Origin: Anastrepha obliqua
Taxonomy: Eukaryota > Arthropoda > Insecta > Diptera > Tephritidae
Direction of reading: 5' to 3'
DNA length: 64,000 nucleotides
NCBI RefSeq assembly: GCF_027943255.1
Contig: NC_072893.1
Coordinates: forward strand, 33,006,001-33,070,000
Shown piece after piece: positions 11,946 through 23,803 of this stretch; positions within the stretch are counted from its first letter, which is position 1; each line of letters begins with the position of its first letter. A program made the translations under genes and the position numbers. A model generated the notes under the pieces. It was given only the letters and a program-made list of their open reading frames with translations, was not told the DNA's origin and did no database searches.

Positions 11946-12544
11946 TACTTTGCCATGGCAATCAAACGTACAAAACATTGCTGTACGTGTCTTGCCTTGA
12001 TTATTTCATAATACTTAATTTTGAAATAACATTTAATCAAAACCTCAATACCATATTTGGGTTCATAGGCGGTACAGGGTTAATGATGCCCTATAAAAAA
12101 TAGGTTGCAACTTATGGGAAACCAAAAAAGCTACGTTGTGCCCTTCAATTTGGGTAAAAACACAAAAATCAGTGAATAAGCCGCGAAAACGCTTGCCACT
12201 GTAAGATTGATTTTATTGCTATTTTTTTAAAAATCAAAGATGGCTCAATGGCACCGTACTAAAAGTCACTCGTTGTCGTTGCTTTAGTCAACCGGTGTAT
12301 TGGTAGTCGAATGAGATAGCTGAGCTGCGCGAAACATGCAACAAAACAAGAAGACGATCTCAAAGAGTGAGGGATAACTAATGCTCGAAGAGCTGTCGGC
12401 AGAATTTCGAGCACACCGACTGAAGTGAAGGAAAGGTATAGAAGCAAGCAAACATGGATGCTTTAAGAAATGGTCATCGACGTGGATGACAACCCATAGG
12501 GGGTTGCCCATAAAATATTCATGTCCGAAGTAAGAGATCTTTAG
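11946..12544. other. Non-coding stretch, nothing recognised
   Basis: No domain, terminal repeat or consistent frame found on either strand. Confidence 0.4.
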
Positions 12545-13075
12545 ATCTCAGATCTAAAATATTATCGCGTGAATAAAAATTAAGAATGTAGAAAGCACTG
12601 ATACGACCTGTGCTTACATATGGCTGTGAACTACAGACGCTGAAAGCTAACGAGACAAAACAGCTAATGTGCTTTGAAAGAAGAGTGTTCCGAGAGATCT
12701 ATGGTCCGCATAGGCTGGCAGATGGCACTTATCGCATTAGGCGCAATGCGGAACTGGAAGACATAGTTAAGAAAGAAACTATACTAAGATGTATAAGTCT
12801 CAACGACTTAAATGGCTGAGACATGTGGCTAGAATGCCAAGGGAGCGATCAACGAGAAAGGCACTCGACCTTCGCCCAATTGGATAAGGAAAAAGGGGAC
12901 TCCGAGGAAAAGGTGGCTAGAAGATGTGGACGCTGATCTTAGGAAAATGCGGGTGAAATGGTGGAGGGAAGTGGCTGTAAATCAAAATCGATGGCAAGAA
13001 GCTGTGAAGGAAGCAAGAAGGAATAAGAAGAAGAAGAAGACGAAGAAGAAGAAGAAGACGAAGAAGAAAGAGATC
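12545..13075 (+). mobile_element. LINE 3' fragment of the APE-RT type, with AAG tail
   Basis: The translation shows the C-terminal part of an APE/RT LINE: LTYGCELQTL (where intact copies have T-Y-G-x-E-x-W-T), CFERRVFREIYGP, then RMPRERSTRK in a shifted frame, then KRWLEDVDADLRKMRV-WW and W-EAVKEARR. This is the same arrangement as the end of the full-length LINE at 46987-50230, though clearly another family. The element ends in an (AAG)n tail with interspersed ACG at 13021-13072. Confidence 0.75.
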
Positions 13076-13099
13076 CCGATCACCTCAACCAACTTGCCC

Positions 13100-14900
13100 A
13101 GCATTGCTTGAAAAGCTTTTCATCTCACTTTTTCCTCCACAGGACGAGGGAGGAGGAAAGTAGCAGAGTTTGTACGCAACTGAAGGAAAATGATGAGATT
13201 CCTGCGGTTACGGTACCAGAAATATTAAGCACTTTGGCGCGATTTAATGACAAGAAAATACTTGGACCGGATGGCATACCGAATGTTGTATTTAAAGCTG
13301 CAGTGTACTCAAATCCGGTCGTTTTTTTTCAAATCTGTATATCTCGTGCCGGACCGGAGGTACGTTCCCAAAGAGGTGGAAAAAGCAGCGTCTTGTAAAT
13401 ATTATTGCTAAAACTGTGAAAGCAGCCTGGTCAGCCTTCATCACACAGATCTCTCTGCATGCTCGATACCATTGGGAAGGTATACGAAAGAATATTAAGC
13501 GAAAGATAATAGGAGTTTCTGGAGGAACAAGGCGATCTGTCAAGAGACAAGCAGTTCGGTTTTCGCAGGGCCAGATCTATTGTTGATTGAGCCAAAAATG
13601 TCATAACGCTAGATATAAAAAACGCATTTAATCCGGCCAATTAGGCTAATATTTTGAATGCACTCAGCAGCTCCTCGGTAACAAATTACCTTACTAGAAT
13701 CATTCGCAGCTACTTAAGCCAGAGAGTACTGCAATATGATACAAAGGGGAGGCCAAAGAGCTACTACGTGTCAGGTCTGTGCAAAGATCTGTTCTTGGAC
13801 CAGCACTATGGATCGTTATATTCGAAGGCATTCTTAAAACGTAAATTCCCGCTAACACAACCGTAGTGGAATCTGCCGACGATATCGCACTCGTGGGGAT
13901 TGATAAATATATCAATAGATTGCAACATCCATGCAATGATACCACAACAAGGATACAGAGGTGGTTGAATAGCGCCAGCTTGGAACTAGCTGCGCAAAAA
14001 GCAGAACTGGTGCTGATCAGTAGAAGCAAACAGAAAAAAAGCTGTCAATATCAGTTGGTGGTCACAATATAGAACCCCAGGAGTCTATAAAATATCTTGG
14101 CGTGTGCATTGATTTCAGACTAATATTCCGGGAACATCTTACACCTGTTAGTGTGAAGGCGACAAAGGTTAATAACGCGCTTTTGGGTATACTACCGCAC
14201 AAAGGAAGACCACAAGGCGCTGGTAGAAAAATTCTTTCCATAGTGACAGACTCTATAATGCTGTACACCTATCCAGTCTGGGCTGGAACAAAAAAGTGTC
14301 AAAACTAGCAAAATGCCTATAAACGTCCGGGCAAATAAATATAAGTGGCTGTATTGCTCACAGGTTCCTAAGCCGACAGAAGAACTCAAACAAGCAGAGC
14401 ATTCAACCTCGATAGCTGAATGCCAATCAAAATATGACTACTCACCAAAAGGCCGGTGGTCGTATAGGTTGATTCCACGAATTAACGAGTGGACCTGCCA
14501 GAAACGCGGGAACGTTGATTTTCTCCTGACGCAGCTTTTAAGCGGAAAAGGATGCTTCCAAAAATATCTGCATTGCCTAGATTTGGCTAGTAGTTTTTAG
14601 TTTTTATGGCCCAGAATGCTTGGATGAAGGTGAGGCTGCCGAACATGTGGCCTTTTTTACAGCATGTTCGTTAAGAAACGCAAGGTCCTGGCAAACAAAA
14701 TTGGTGTGCTCGTAACATCCAATAATCTAGTCCCACAAATGCTTGGGTAGGAAGAAAAGTGGAGGACGGTTCAAGCTTTTTGTCACACAAATTATCGTGG
14801 AGCTTCGCAACAGCGATTGGGGGCGAAGGAATGGAGCTAGACGAACGCGCAGCAAGAACAACTACCGTGTTGATGAAATGCAGCAAGACGAACAGCAAAC
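13100..14900 (+). mobile_element. Degenerate LINE, RT domain and C-terminal zinc knuckle
   Basis: Frames switch repeatedly, but the order of RT blocks is clear. The 'GPDGIPN' block is at 13265-13285. A thumb-side piece IIRSYLSQRVLQYDT lies at 13698-13742. The active-site block is A-D-D (ESADDIALVG, 13867-13896), where family members have F/Y-A-D-D. The 'KYLGV' block follows at about 14090. After RT comes GRWSYRLIPRINEW (14452-14493), typical of the R1/LOA-like C terminus, then the Cys-rich knuckle at about 14600-14650. There is no 5' end and no intact frame. Confidence 0.75.
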
Positions 14901-15266
14901 AAATGTAACTGACGATTGAGCTTATTGTTCGTATCAGTATCCCTGTAGCATGAACCGACGGACTTGAAGGGGTTTTAGTGGCGGTAAAGTTCCACATTGA
15001 TTCCAAGAAATGGAAACTTGTACACCTTTTTTTTAAAATAGAAGAAAAATGGTGACGTGTTGATTTTCGGACGTCCGCATAACTCCATTTTCTGTTTTTT
15101 CACACAGCCACTGAAGTGAAAATAGACATACATATGTATTAAAAGATGGGATTTCGGTAAAAATTCCCATTTTCAACCAAGCGTTCTTCAGTCCATTGGG
15201 CAAACTTTGTTGAGGCACCTTATTGTGTAAATCTCTAAGCATCAATTAAGTTTTCGACGGCTATTT
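14900..15266. other. Short non-coding stretch
   Basis: Nothing recognisable between the LINE relic and the next mariner. Confidence 0.35.
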
Positions 15267-15268
15267 TA

Positions 15269-16125
15269 TTGGGTTGGCAACTAAGTAATTGGGGATTTCA
15301 CTCATAGATGACTTCAGTTGAATTTTTAGGTTTGCAAATGTAAAACACATTTTGTTATTTAATAGTTGGCAAATCAGCTGTCAATTAGTAAAAAAAGTTT
15401 TTTATCGGTTGCGGTATTTTATCGGTTGACGAACATTTTCGTCATATTCTGCTTTTTTATTTCCGCAAAGGGAAAACCGCACGCAAGCTCATAAAAAGCT
15501 ATGGTGACGAAGCCTTAAAAGAATGGCAGTGGTTTGCCAAATTTCGTTCTGTTGATTTTTTACTCACAGATGAAAAACGCTCTGGTTGCCCAGTTGATCC
15601 CGTTGGTCCACATGGGTTCCTCACGAACTGAAAGAAACGCATATAACGCAACGCATTAACAGCTGCGATTTGCTAAAGAAACGTAATGAAAATGATGCAT
15701 TTTTAAAATGACTGATAACTGGCGATGGAAAATGGGTTGTTTACAACAATATCAAGTGAGAAAGATGGTTGAGCAGGTCAGGTGAACCAACTTAAATAAC
15801 ATCAAAATGTGATATTCAGCAAAAGAAGGTTTTGTTATCAATTTGGTGGGATTACAAAGGAATTGTCTACTTTGAACTCTTACCACCCAACCGAACGATC
15901 AATTCTGATGCCTACATTGAACAACTAACGAAATTAAACAATGTAGTTGAGGAAAAGCGGCCCGGATTGACAAATCGAAAAAGTATTGTATTCCATCATG
16001 AAAATGCAATGCCACACACATCTTTGGTCACTCGGCAAAAATTATTGGAGCTTGGTTGGGATGTTTTGCCACATCCACCGCATTATTTCAGATTCCAAAC
16101 ATTAGGGGGACCATTTTGCACATTT
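15269..16125 (+). mobile_element. 3'-truncated mariner (DD34D type) relic
   Basis: The left terminus TTGGGTTGGCAACTAAGTAA starts at 15269 after a TA (15267-15268), a classic mariner start. Transposase text follows in broken frames: HFRHILLFYFRKGK (about 15430-15475) and later WWDYKGIVYFELLP (15844-15885). The second catalytic Asp has become Glu (FHHENAMPHTS, 15991-16023). The third is lost because the reading runs HPPHYF and leaves homology. The right end is missing; a TACA microsatellite and another element follow. It is inactive. Confidence 0.8.
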
Positions 16126-16162
16126 ATACATACATACATATAGTATATGAACACATACTCAT

Positions 16163-17250
16163 AGACTCCATAAATATGGTTTCTGGCACGAAGACGGAAC
16201 TTCGGGACACAGAGAAATCTTTAGGTTGCTATCTGAGCAATATCCTCTGTTTTTGCTACCTAAAGACGACCTGATACCCACAGTTTCATTTGGAAGGAAA
16301 TTACATGTCAGATTTCCATTGGGTGAACAATGGAGCAATCCAGAATGAATGCAGGGAGGTTTGACGGATATTTTCTTTACCGATGGGTCCAAGAATGAAA
16401 TAGGGTCTGGAGCCGGATGGTACTTAAACGATAGTAATAAATATCACTATGCTATGGGGGAAATGGCAACTGCTTTTCAAGCAGAAGTTTTTGCCATCCT
16501 GAAAGTAGCCGAAGGGATAATCGAGAGGAGATGGAACGGAAACAGATTGGAGTTTTCCGTGACAGTTAGGCTGCACTGAAGGCACTGGAGAACGCGAGGC
16601 AAACCTCTAAGATTGTTCAAGAATGTAAGAAGAAGCTCAATTCTGTCGCAAGACAAAACAGGCTTGAACTTATATGGTTTCCGGAACAGTCCGGTGTGCA
16701 AGGAAACGAAATCGCCGACGAACTGGCCAACCGTGGATCAGCGGTGCCCCCACAGGGGCCAGAGACAATAATCGGAATCATTTCCGCAGGAATCAAGAAT
16801 TGGATCAGCGATTATGTAGGCAATCTACATAAAGAGCGATTGCCCGGTCTAGAACGCTGCAGAACTGTTGATGGTCGGTATCATTACAGGACACAACGCA
16901 TGGGGTCAGCATATGACCACCATTGGAATCATTGAGGACCCAGTGTGCCTGTCATGCTTGGAGGAGGCGGATAGCACTGAGCACTTTTTCTGTGAGTGTC
17001 CTGCCTTTGCCAGAGCACGGCTACGAGTTTTGGGTTCTGATGTCATGAGAATGAGTAATATTCGTTCTCTAAAACTGGAGGATATTTACAGATTTGCCAA
17101 AGAGTCTCTATTCTTTCACATCTCTTTCTCTGATACTTTTCTCCTTCCCTCCCTGACTATCTACCCCCTTTCCAGAGCTTTAAATACAATAGACTTTTTA
17201 GCCTGAGTGGCTCGACCTTTTCAAATTTCAATTTCAATTTCACACATACT
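16163..17250 (+). mobile_element. 5'-truncated jockey-type LINE, RNase H to tail
   Basis: RNase H is visible as DIFFTDGSKNEIGSGAGWYL (16370-16430) with its first Asp and following Gly-rich turn, and AEVFAILKVAEG (16481-16516). The late RNase H part and C-terminal knuckle follow in other frames: GIITGHNAWGQHMTTIGIIE, then CLSCLEEADSTEHFFCECP (about 16947-17003), a C-x2-C...H-x4-C pattern. The 3' UTR ends at about 17220 with TTTCAA repeats. A sister copy with strongly similar DNA lies at 62590-63600. Both are disrupted. Confidence 0.8.
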
Positions 17251-17286
17251 CACGCTTAAATTTAATTGGGAGTTTTATGATAATTA

Positions 17287-19501
17287 CACTGGGGAACAGT
17301 CATTTTGCGGCAGGGTTGGTTTACGTCAATTCTGTGTGAGACTAGTGTTCTGAATACTAGAAAAATTTTAGATTTCTCAAATTGACTCTAGTTTTTGAAA
17401 AAAAACAGTATTAAAATACCAATATGCACTAAAAAATATTTTTATTAATATATTTCATTAAAAATTATACAAAAACAAAAATATATATTTGCAGTTAACT
17501 TAAATAATTTAAAAACATTACAAAAAAGTTTTTCTGTTGGCTTTTCTGTTATGGTTTTGCTTAGGACAATCCCTTAATAAGGTCCAGCAGTAGTCTGCCA
17601 TCATGTGGCAGTCCCATCGACCTTGGTACCTTTCTTCCATTATTTTTATATCCTGGTGGAACCGTTCTCCCTGTTCCTCACTATAATCGGGAATTTTCGG
17701 GAATTTGTCCAAATGGCTATGAAGGAAATGCAATTTAATGCTCATATTAGCTCCTAAACTGCAGAAATTTCGAAGCATTTCATCAACTAGTTTTTGGTAA
17801 TCTGGTGCCTTATGATTCTCCAAAAAATTTTTGACTACTAAGACAAAGCTTAGTCATGCTTTAGATTCAATTTGTGACATATGGTTTATAGATTCAATGT
17901 CTTTTATAAGAGTACGGATCGGCGGCCCATCAAAGACACCTGCTTTTAATTTATCCATACTAAAAGACATATTTAAAATAGTCACCGGTCTTATCAAGGG
18001 CTTTGATAAACTGTTTCCATAGCCCAAGCTTGATGTGAAGTGGTGGAAGAAGAATATTTTCTCGGCTTATCAGTGGTTCATGAACCACATTTGCTTTTCC
18101 TACTTCCATATTTTCTCTCAAAGGCCAAACCTTTCTAGTCCAATGTTCTTTTTTTGCGCGACTATCCCATAGACATATGAAACAGGGGTATTTAGTATAC
18201 CCACCTTGCTGACCTAATAAAAAATTCACCATCTTTAAGTCCACACATACTGACCATTGATGTTGTGCGTATGAAATCTTTTCTAAAACAATTTTAATAT
18301 TTTGGTATTCTTCTTTTAGTTTCGTTGAATGACCAATTGGAACCGAAGCAAATTTATTTCCATTGTGCAGCAATACACATTTCAGACTTCTTTTTGAGCT
18401 ATCTATAAAAAGTCTCCAATGTTCAGGATTATATTCAGGATGCCCCATACAATTTAACAGACCAGAAACATTGTTACAAAATACAAGCTTGTATTCTTCT
18501 TGAAAGAAAGGAAGAAGTTCTTGCTCTCTGGTCCTAAAGAATGTGATGGTAACGCCAGGTTGAAGACATTGTTTTTCTTTTAGTCTTGAAGCAAGAATTT
18601 CGGCAGATTTTTTTGATAAATTTAAATCACGAACCAAGTCGCTAAGCTCTGCTTGCGAAAATCCTTGTTTCATACAACTACTTTCTTCGAACTCGCTTTC
18701 ACTGTTGCTTGCTTGATTGTCAGAATTCTCTAACATTTCAATGTCATTACAGTTAGCAGAAGATGGTCCTGTAAACACAGGAATTGGTAAGTTGTCACTG
18801 TGCAATACTGGGGGTCTAACTGATTTAATATTAGGATAAACCCAATTCCGTTTCTTAAAACGGTTTGTACCTTTCACTTTTACTGCACAGAAATAAAAGT
18901 CATTAAAATGATTCGTTGGCTCATTCCACATCATCGGTACTCCCAATTGAAGCCCTTTACGTCCTCCTTGGCTCCAGTATCGCAAAGATTCTACACAAGA
19001 CTTACACACAATATTGGGCACCCAATATTTATTCTTTTGTACATACTTTATCCCAAAGTATGCTCGGTAGGTTGTTTTCACAAACTCTGTGATCTGTTTT
19101 CTTAGCTTTTGAGAACAAAATTTGCCACATATATAACAAAAACTGTTGCAATCGTTAACACAAGGTTTTCGTGACGAACTCATATTTTCGAGACAACAAT
19201 TTCTTTAAAACTAAAAAATGACACTAACTGATAACTTCTGAGTCTAACAGCAAATAAGTGAAAGTGTTGTACCTAAATATGCAAACAGATAACGAAACCG
19301 TAGTTAGGTTTAATCAAATTAGTGCAACCGTAGGAGGGCACTTTAAATTTTTTTAGTAATTTTTAATTTTGCGTTTATCTCAAGAACCAGAGTCAATTCA
19401 AAAAATGTAATTTCATACTCAAGATATATAATACAAGTGCTAATGAAAACCATTAACAAAATTATTGCCGCAGATTTTTTTTTTTTTTTTGTTGCCCTGT
19501 G
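17287..19501 (-). mobile_element. TIR-bounded element with CAC termini carrying an unclassified gene
   Basis: The left end is CACTGGGGAACA at 17287-17298, with TTTGCGGCA at 17304-17312. The right end, read inward on the other strand, is CACAGGGCAACA from 19501, then a long A-run, then TCTGCGGCA. Both ends are flanked by TTA (17284-17286 and 19502-19504), a plausible 3 bp target duplication. CAC termini with 3 bp duplications fit the CMC (CACTA/EnSpm) group; this is inference from ends only. The only gene inside is the pseudogene at 17518-19183. The element sits just upstream of the first visible Corin exon, probably in a Corin intron. Confidence 0.6.
17518..19183 (-). pseudogene. Broken copy of an unclassified multicopy insect protein, possible transposase
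   Basis: A 407-codon frame starts at the ATG at 19183; a second piece of about 100 codons ends at 17518. Between them are a lost segment with frameshift (about 17955) and an in-frame TGA where Trp is expected. The N terminus has a four-cysteine cluster (C16-x2-C19 and C60-x2-C63), resembling a small zinc domain. Further on are CVDLKMVNFLLG (Asp near residue 315), CFICLW (334-339), PPLHIKLGL (about 381-389) and, in the second piece, GERFHQD. An Asp, a Cys pair, a His and a late Glu in this order would suit an RNase H-like transposase core, but this is my inference. I recall similar proteins as high-copy unknowns in insects and cnidarians. Confidence 0.6.
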
Positions 19502-19577
19502 TTATAATCCAAATGTATGTTGCAAGTAACTATTAGGCAATTAAATTCAATAATCTCCAATTTTATTGTTTTCTTAG

Positions 19578-22500
19578 GGCATTCAATGCAATCCGAATGG
19601 TCATCGCGATTCAACCGGAAATGGTTTAAATGTGCAAGCGCAGCCGCAAAAGGTCTTTCACAATGCGCGTTGCGCGCGCCACCACAAACCACATCACAAC
19701 CACAGCCACAACACCAGCAGTAATGGAAATAGCAACAGCAATGACAACATCAACAGCAATGGCAACATCAACAGCAACAGCAATAACAACAACATTGGTA
19801 GTAATGGGCTGGCGAATGGTGCGACGGCAAATGGCCTTACCGATTTGTGCCACCATCAATTGGGCAATCCACCCGCGCATGGGCATGGACACAATCACAC
19901 ACACACCAATGGCGTTGGACATCGACGTAAATCGGAATCAGTGCTATCCACAGACTCGGATATACGTTTCACACGCCGTAAGCTGGGCGATAGTCAAAAG
20001 TGCGGCTGTGCTGTGATAGCAGGTTTTCTAGTCGCCCTCCTAGTGGCCAGCGCATTCGTTTATGTGGGATGTAAGTGGGAAAAGTCATTGCAAATAGTCC
20101 GACTGCTGCTTAATTTTTATGTCAATACGCATTTGCATTATTTAGATACATACTTCCGCCCTGAACCATTGCCGGACCGGACGTTCCGCGGCAAGTTTTT
20201 GGTGATGAATGACAAGTGGTCCATGGAATTGGCGGATCAGAATTCCTTGCGGTTTAATCACAAAGCACGAGATTTCCGGGAACGCCTAAATTTGATAGTA
20301 AAGCGCTCTGATTTACGTGAAGCTTACGAGGGCAGCGAGATACTGGCATTGGATGGGTAAGTTTCTAATATTTTCTACCTCTTCGTATCGCCTCAAAGAT
20401 TGAATTTTTTTTTTTTTCAATGACAGTACGGAGGACTTTAATGAGATTGTCGTCCATTTTAATCTTATCTTCGACCCATATGCTGGTCTCGTATCGACCG
20501 CCGACCTGTTAGCGCTATTCGCAGAAGAGATTAATTCACCGCACCGAAAATACTTTGCCAATATGACCGTTGACCCGCAAAGTTTAACCATCAAAGAAGT
20601 TACAGGCCTAATTGAGGAACCCATTATGTCCTCTTCACCACTTGGAGGCGAAGATGAGACCACCGAGATCATTACTACCACACCTAAGCCGCCGCGTCGT
20701 TGTGAACCGCTAAAATTGAACTATTGCCGCTCGATCGGTTATAACATTACAACCTATCCAAATCTATTGGGTCATCATTCGTTTGAAGAAGTGCAAGCCG
20801 ATGTGATCGCTTTTCGTGAATTAGTCGATGCGGAGTGTTTTCGTGAAGCTTTCGACTTCGTTTGCCGCCTATTGCAGCCACCTTGTGACACGCATGGCTC
20901 TTTCGAGCCCACGCCAGGTGTTATGTGTCGCGAGTATTGTCAGCTCTTCATGAAGGGCTGCGGCAGTCGGCTGCCTGCGCGCTTCAAGCAATTTTTCGAT
21001 TGCGAAACGTTCCCAGAATCGACGGGCTTACAAAGTTGCCATCACAAGCCGCATTGCGCGCACGATTTGCAGAACAATGCACAAAGTCCACGACTCTGTG
21101 ATGGTTTCGTGGATTGCCCAGATTTCTCAGATGAACGCACTTGTACTTTCTGCACGGGAAACGCGCTGTATTGTGGTAGAGGACGCGCTTGTGTGGCACG
21201 GAAGGCGCGTTGTGATGGAAAAGCAGACTGCCCGGATGGGTCTGATGAAAAGGATTGCCGTGAGTATTTAAAATTATGAGCTCAATGAATTGAAACTAAT
21301 ACTATCGAAAATATCTTCTTTTTAATAGTTGCTATTGCACCTTTGGCCGCAGATCTTTTGAAGCCCGAGCCAATGGTACCCTACTTGCCACGCTTCCACT
21401 CTGAAGGTTTTGCTGTTTTCTCCGAAAAGGGAGTTGTAGGGAAGTTATGTGCAGAGGGTCTAGAGGATGATAGCAAATTGATAGTGCGGCAAACTGTGGC
21501 AGAGTCCCTCTGCAAATCACTTGGCTATGAGTAAGTAAATAATCCAAAGCTTCTCGTTCGATGTGGATTTTCTATGAAAAAATTATGGACTTCTTTTTTA
21601 GATCTGTGGATATATTTGAAGTGCGCAATGATACCGAGCATGTGGAAGATTACGTGCGCGTACTGGATCCACATGCACCGGAAATCTCCTTCATACGCAC
21701 CCATTGCCAGAAGCGTCAGGTGCTTTATGTGGGCTGCGGGGAATTGCAGTGTGGTGTGCAGTCTGTATTATCGCCTAAGCAATATTTATCGCTGCCAAAA
21801 ATGTCCTCACCTGGTGACTGGCCGTGGTTGGTGGCGCTCTATCGCGAGGATATACATGTTTGTGATGGAACACTGGTAGGTTTTTGGAATGCATTTTTGA
21901 TAAGACTTACTATAACACACACTTTGCTTTCAGATCTCGCGCGATTGGGTACTCACCACTGAGTCCTGTTTTCAGGGCCAACCACGCGCCACTTGGATGG
22001 CTATCTTTGGCGCAGTGCGCCTCTCATCGAATGCACCATGGACACAGCGCCGTCGAATTATTGGTTTAATAAAAAGCCCGGTGGAAGGCTCCACAGCGGC
22101 GTTGATACGCCTTGAGACACCAGTCAACTTCTCCGATCACGTACGACCCATATGTCTGCCTGATGAGCTTCACCGCAAACAGGAGCAACAAGCGAAGCGT
22201 CGTGCTTTTGTCCCAAAAGCTGAGCGTCTAGAGGGCAAACAGCAAATGCCGACAGTGCCGCCAACAATTAGCGCGGTCCAACGACGTCTAGCAGAATCAC
22301 AAAAATTCTTCGTTTCGCCAGCGGTGGAACAGGATCAATCTGATGCTTATAGAATAAACACCAGCGCGGAAAATAGAGAAGAGAACGCACGTTTCGATTT
22401 TGATCACTCTGAAGCGGCGGCCTCACAAATGCCACATGCCGAAGCGCTGACACAAACCATGGAACAAAAATTCAACGAGTATCCGTTGCCAAAGAGTGCG

Positions 22501-22812
22501 CCACAAGTGCATTATTATGATGGTGCTGCGTCGTCAACTGGTCGGTATGCGCCTGTGCGCGTTGGCCCGGGTGGCATCGTTGCAGTTGCTGGGCGCACGC
22601 CATTGGGTGGTGCAGCTAGTAAGATACCGCCTGCGCCGCTAAAAGTTGAGGAAATTTGGACAAATTGCAATACGTTGGGCTGGTCCAGGCAGCGAGACCA
22701 TCTGCAGCGGGTGCAGTTGAAAATTGGTGATATGGCACCTTGTGAGAACATATCCATAGCGACCGTGAACAGTATGTGCACCGAGGCGACCTACCAGAAG
22801 CACGATTGCACG
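19578..22812 (+). CDS. Corin: Corin-like type II membrane protein, serine protease homologue (exons before the long intron)
   Basis: Five exons are supported by splice sites and matching phases: 19578-20356, 20427-21259, 21329-21530, 21602-21875 and 21934-22812; the last exon is at 41154-41333. At least 1048 residues are encoded; the start lies further upstream, because 19578 follows an acceptor (TTTTCTTAG). Order: His/Asn-rich cytoplasmic part; transmembrane segment (about 20000-20072); SEA-like region across the first junction; Frizzled cysteine-rich domain (about 20700-21010); two LDLa repeats with SDE signatures (about 21050-21259); SRCR domain (21329-21750); trypsin fold. This matches Corin, a cell-surface protein known in mammals as a prohormone convertase. 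Here catalytic His is replaced (VLTTESCF for VLTAAHC) and Asp is replaced (TAALIRL), so it is probably not a working protease. About 150 low-complexity residues interrupt the protease domain. Confidence 0.9.
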
Positions 22813-22918
22813 GTAAGTTGAATGAATTTTCTTTGATTTGCGAAAAAAGTTTACATTTTATTACATTCACATTTGAAAAATATACATCAGTCGGATGATC
22901 TGTTTCGTGATTTTAATA

Positions 22919-23335
22919 CGAGGGCGGGTCAATAAGTCCGTGACTTTTTGTATTTTTGACCTCTTTACTGAAAAAGAAATACTGCTACTGTCAACAGGCA
23001 TCTGTCAGTTGACTCCTGTCAAAATTTGAACGTGCTACGTCTGTTAGTTTGTGTACAGCTACCTTTATCAGACTACCCAGTAATTCCCAGTCGACCACAA
23101 ACGCAATCGTGTAACAACTTCACAGGAAGGTTTGGCGTTGTTTAATCGCAATATGGAGGACCTTTTTCTTCGTTTTGTAACCGTGGACAAAACATGGATC
23201 CATCACCACACACCAGAGACCAAACAATAGTCGAAACAGTGGGTTTCTAAGGGTGAATCGGCTTAATAAGCACACGAAATTCAGTTTTTTTCATTTTCTC
23301 CTCAAATTACTGGGTAGTCTGATAAAGGTTTCAAT
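22919..23335 (+). mobile_element. Deleted mariner relic with an internal 25 bp inverted repeat
   Basis: The left part starts with CGAGGGCGGGTCAATAAGTC (22919), a terminus common in some mariner lineages. After an internal deletion the transposase reading resumes: LALFNRNMEDLFLRFVTVDK then TWIHHHTPETK (about 23130-23225); mariners have V-D-E-T-W-I-H at this place, so the catalytic Asp is kept. A perfect 25 bp inverted repeat sits at 23061-23085 and 23305-23329 and encloses the second part. No right mariner terminus is seen. Confidence 0.7.
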
Positions 23336-23803
23336 GATATTTACTGTATGCAGAATTTGGGTGAATTATAGTTTCAATTTTTAGCTAAAAAGCTGCTGGG
23401 ATTTCTTTTCTTGCAGCAAACGTCATTGCCTATAACTTTTCTGTATCTCCGGACTTTCCAGCAGTTGACCAATTTTACAATTGTGCTAGGCTATGGGATG
23501 ATTTGGAGATTGCAGATGCACTTAAGAGTTCCCATACTTTTATTTACCAATTACTTTTTCGTGCGGCTTGTGATGCGCTTCTAAGTTATAAGTTCCAAAT
23601 ATTGGCATACGACATTGCCTTAGTAAAAAGGATTAATGTTTCACCCTTCCGATTTCCTTGCTCATCAATATGATGCCATATCATAACTTGTAGAATCTAC
23701 ACTGAAATTAGAGTTTGGTTTCAAAACTGATCATTTTCTGATACCAAAAGCTTGTCGCATCCCTAAGAGCTTAATCAATTTCTTTCGATGGCGTTGAACC
23801 AAA
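23336..23803. other. Intronic stretch, nothing recognised
   Basis: No supported coding or element signal. It probably includes the 3' UTR of the nested minus-strand gene. Confidence 0.35.
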
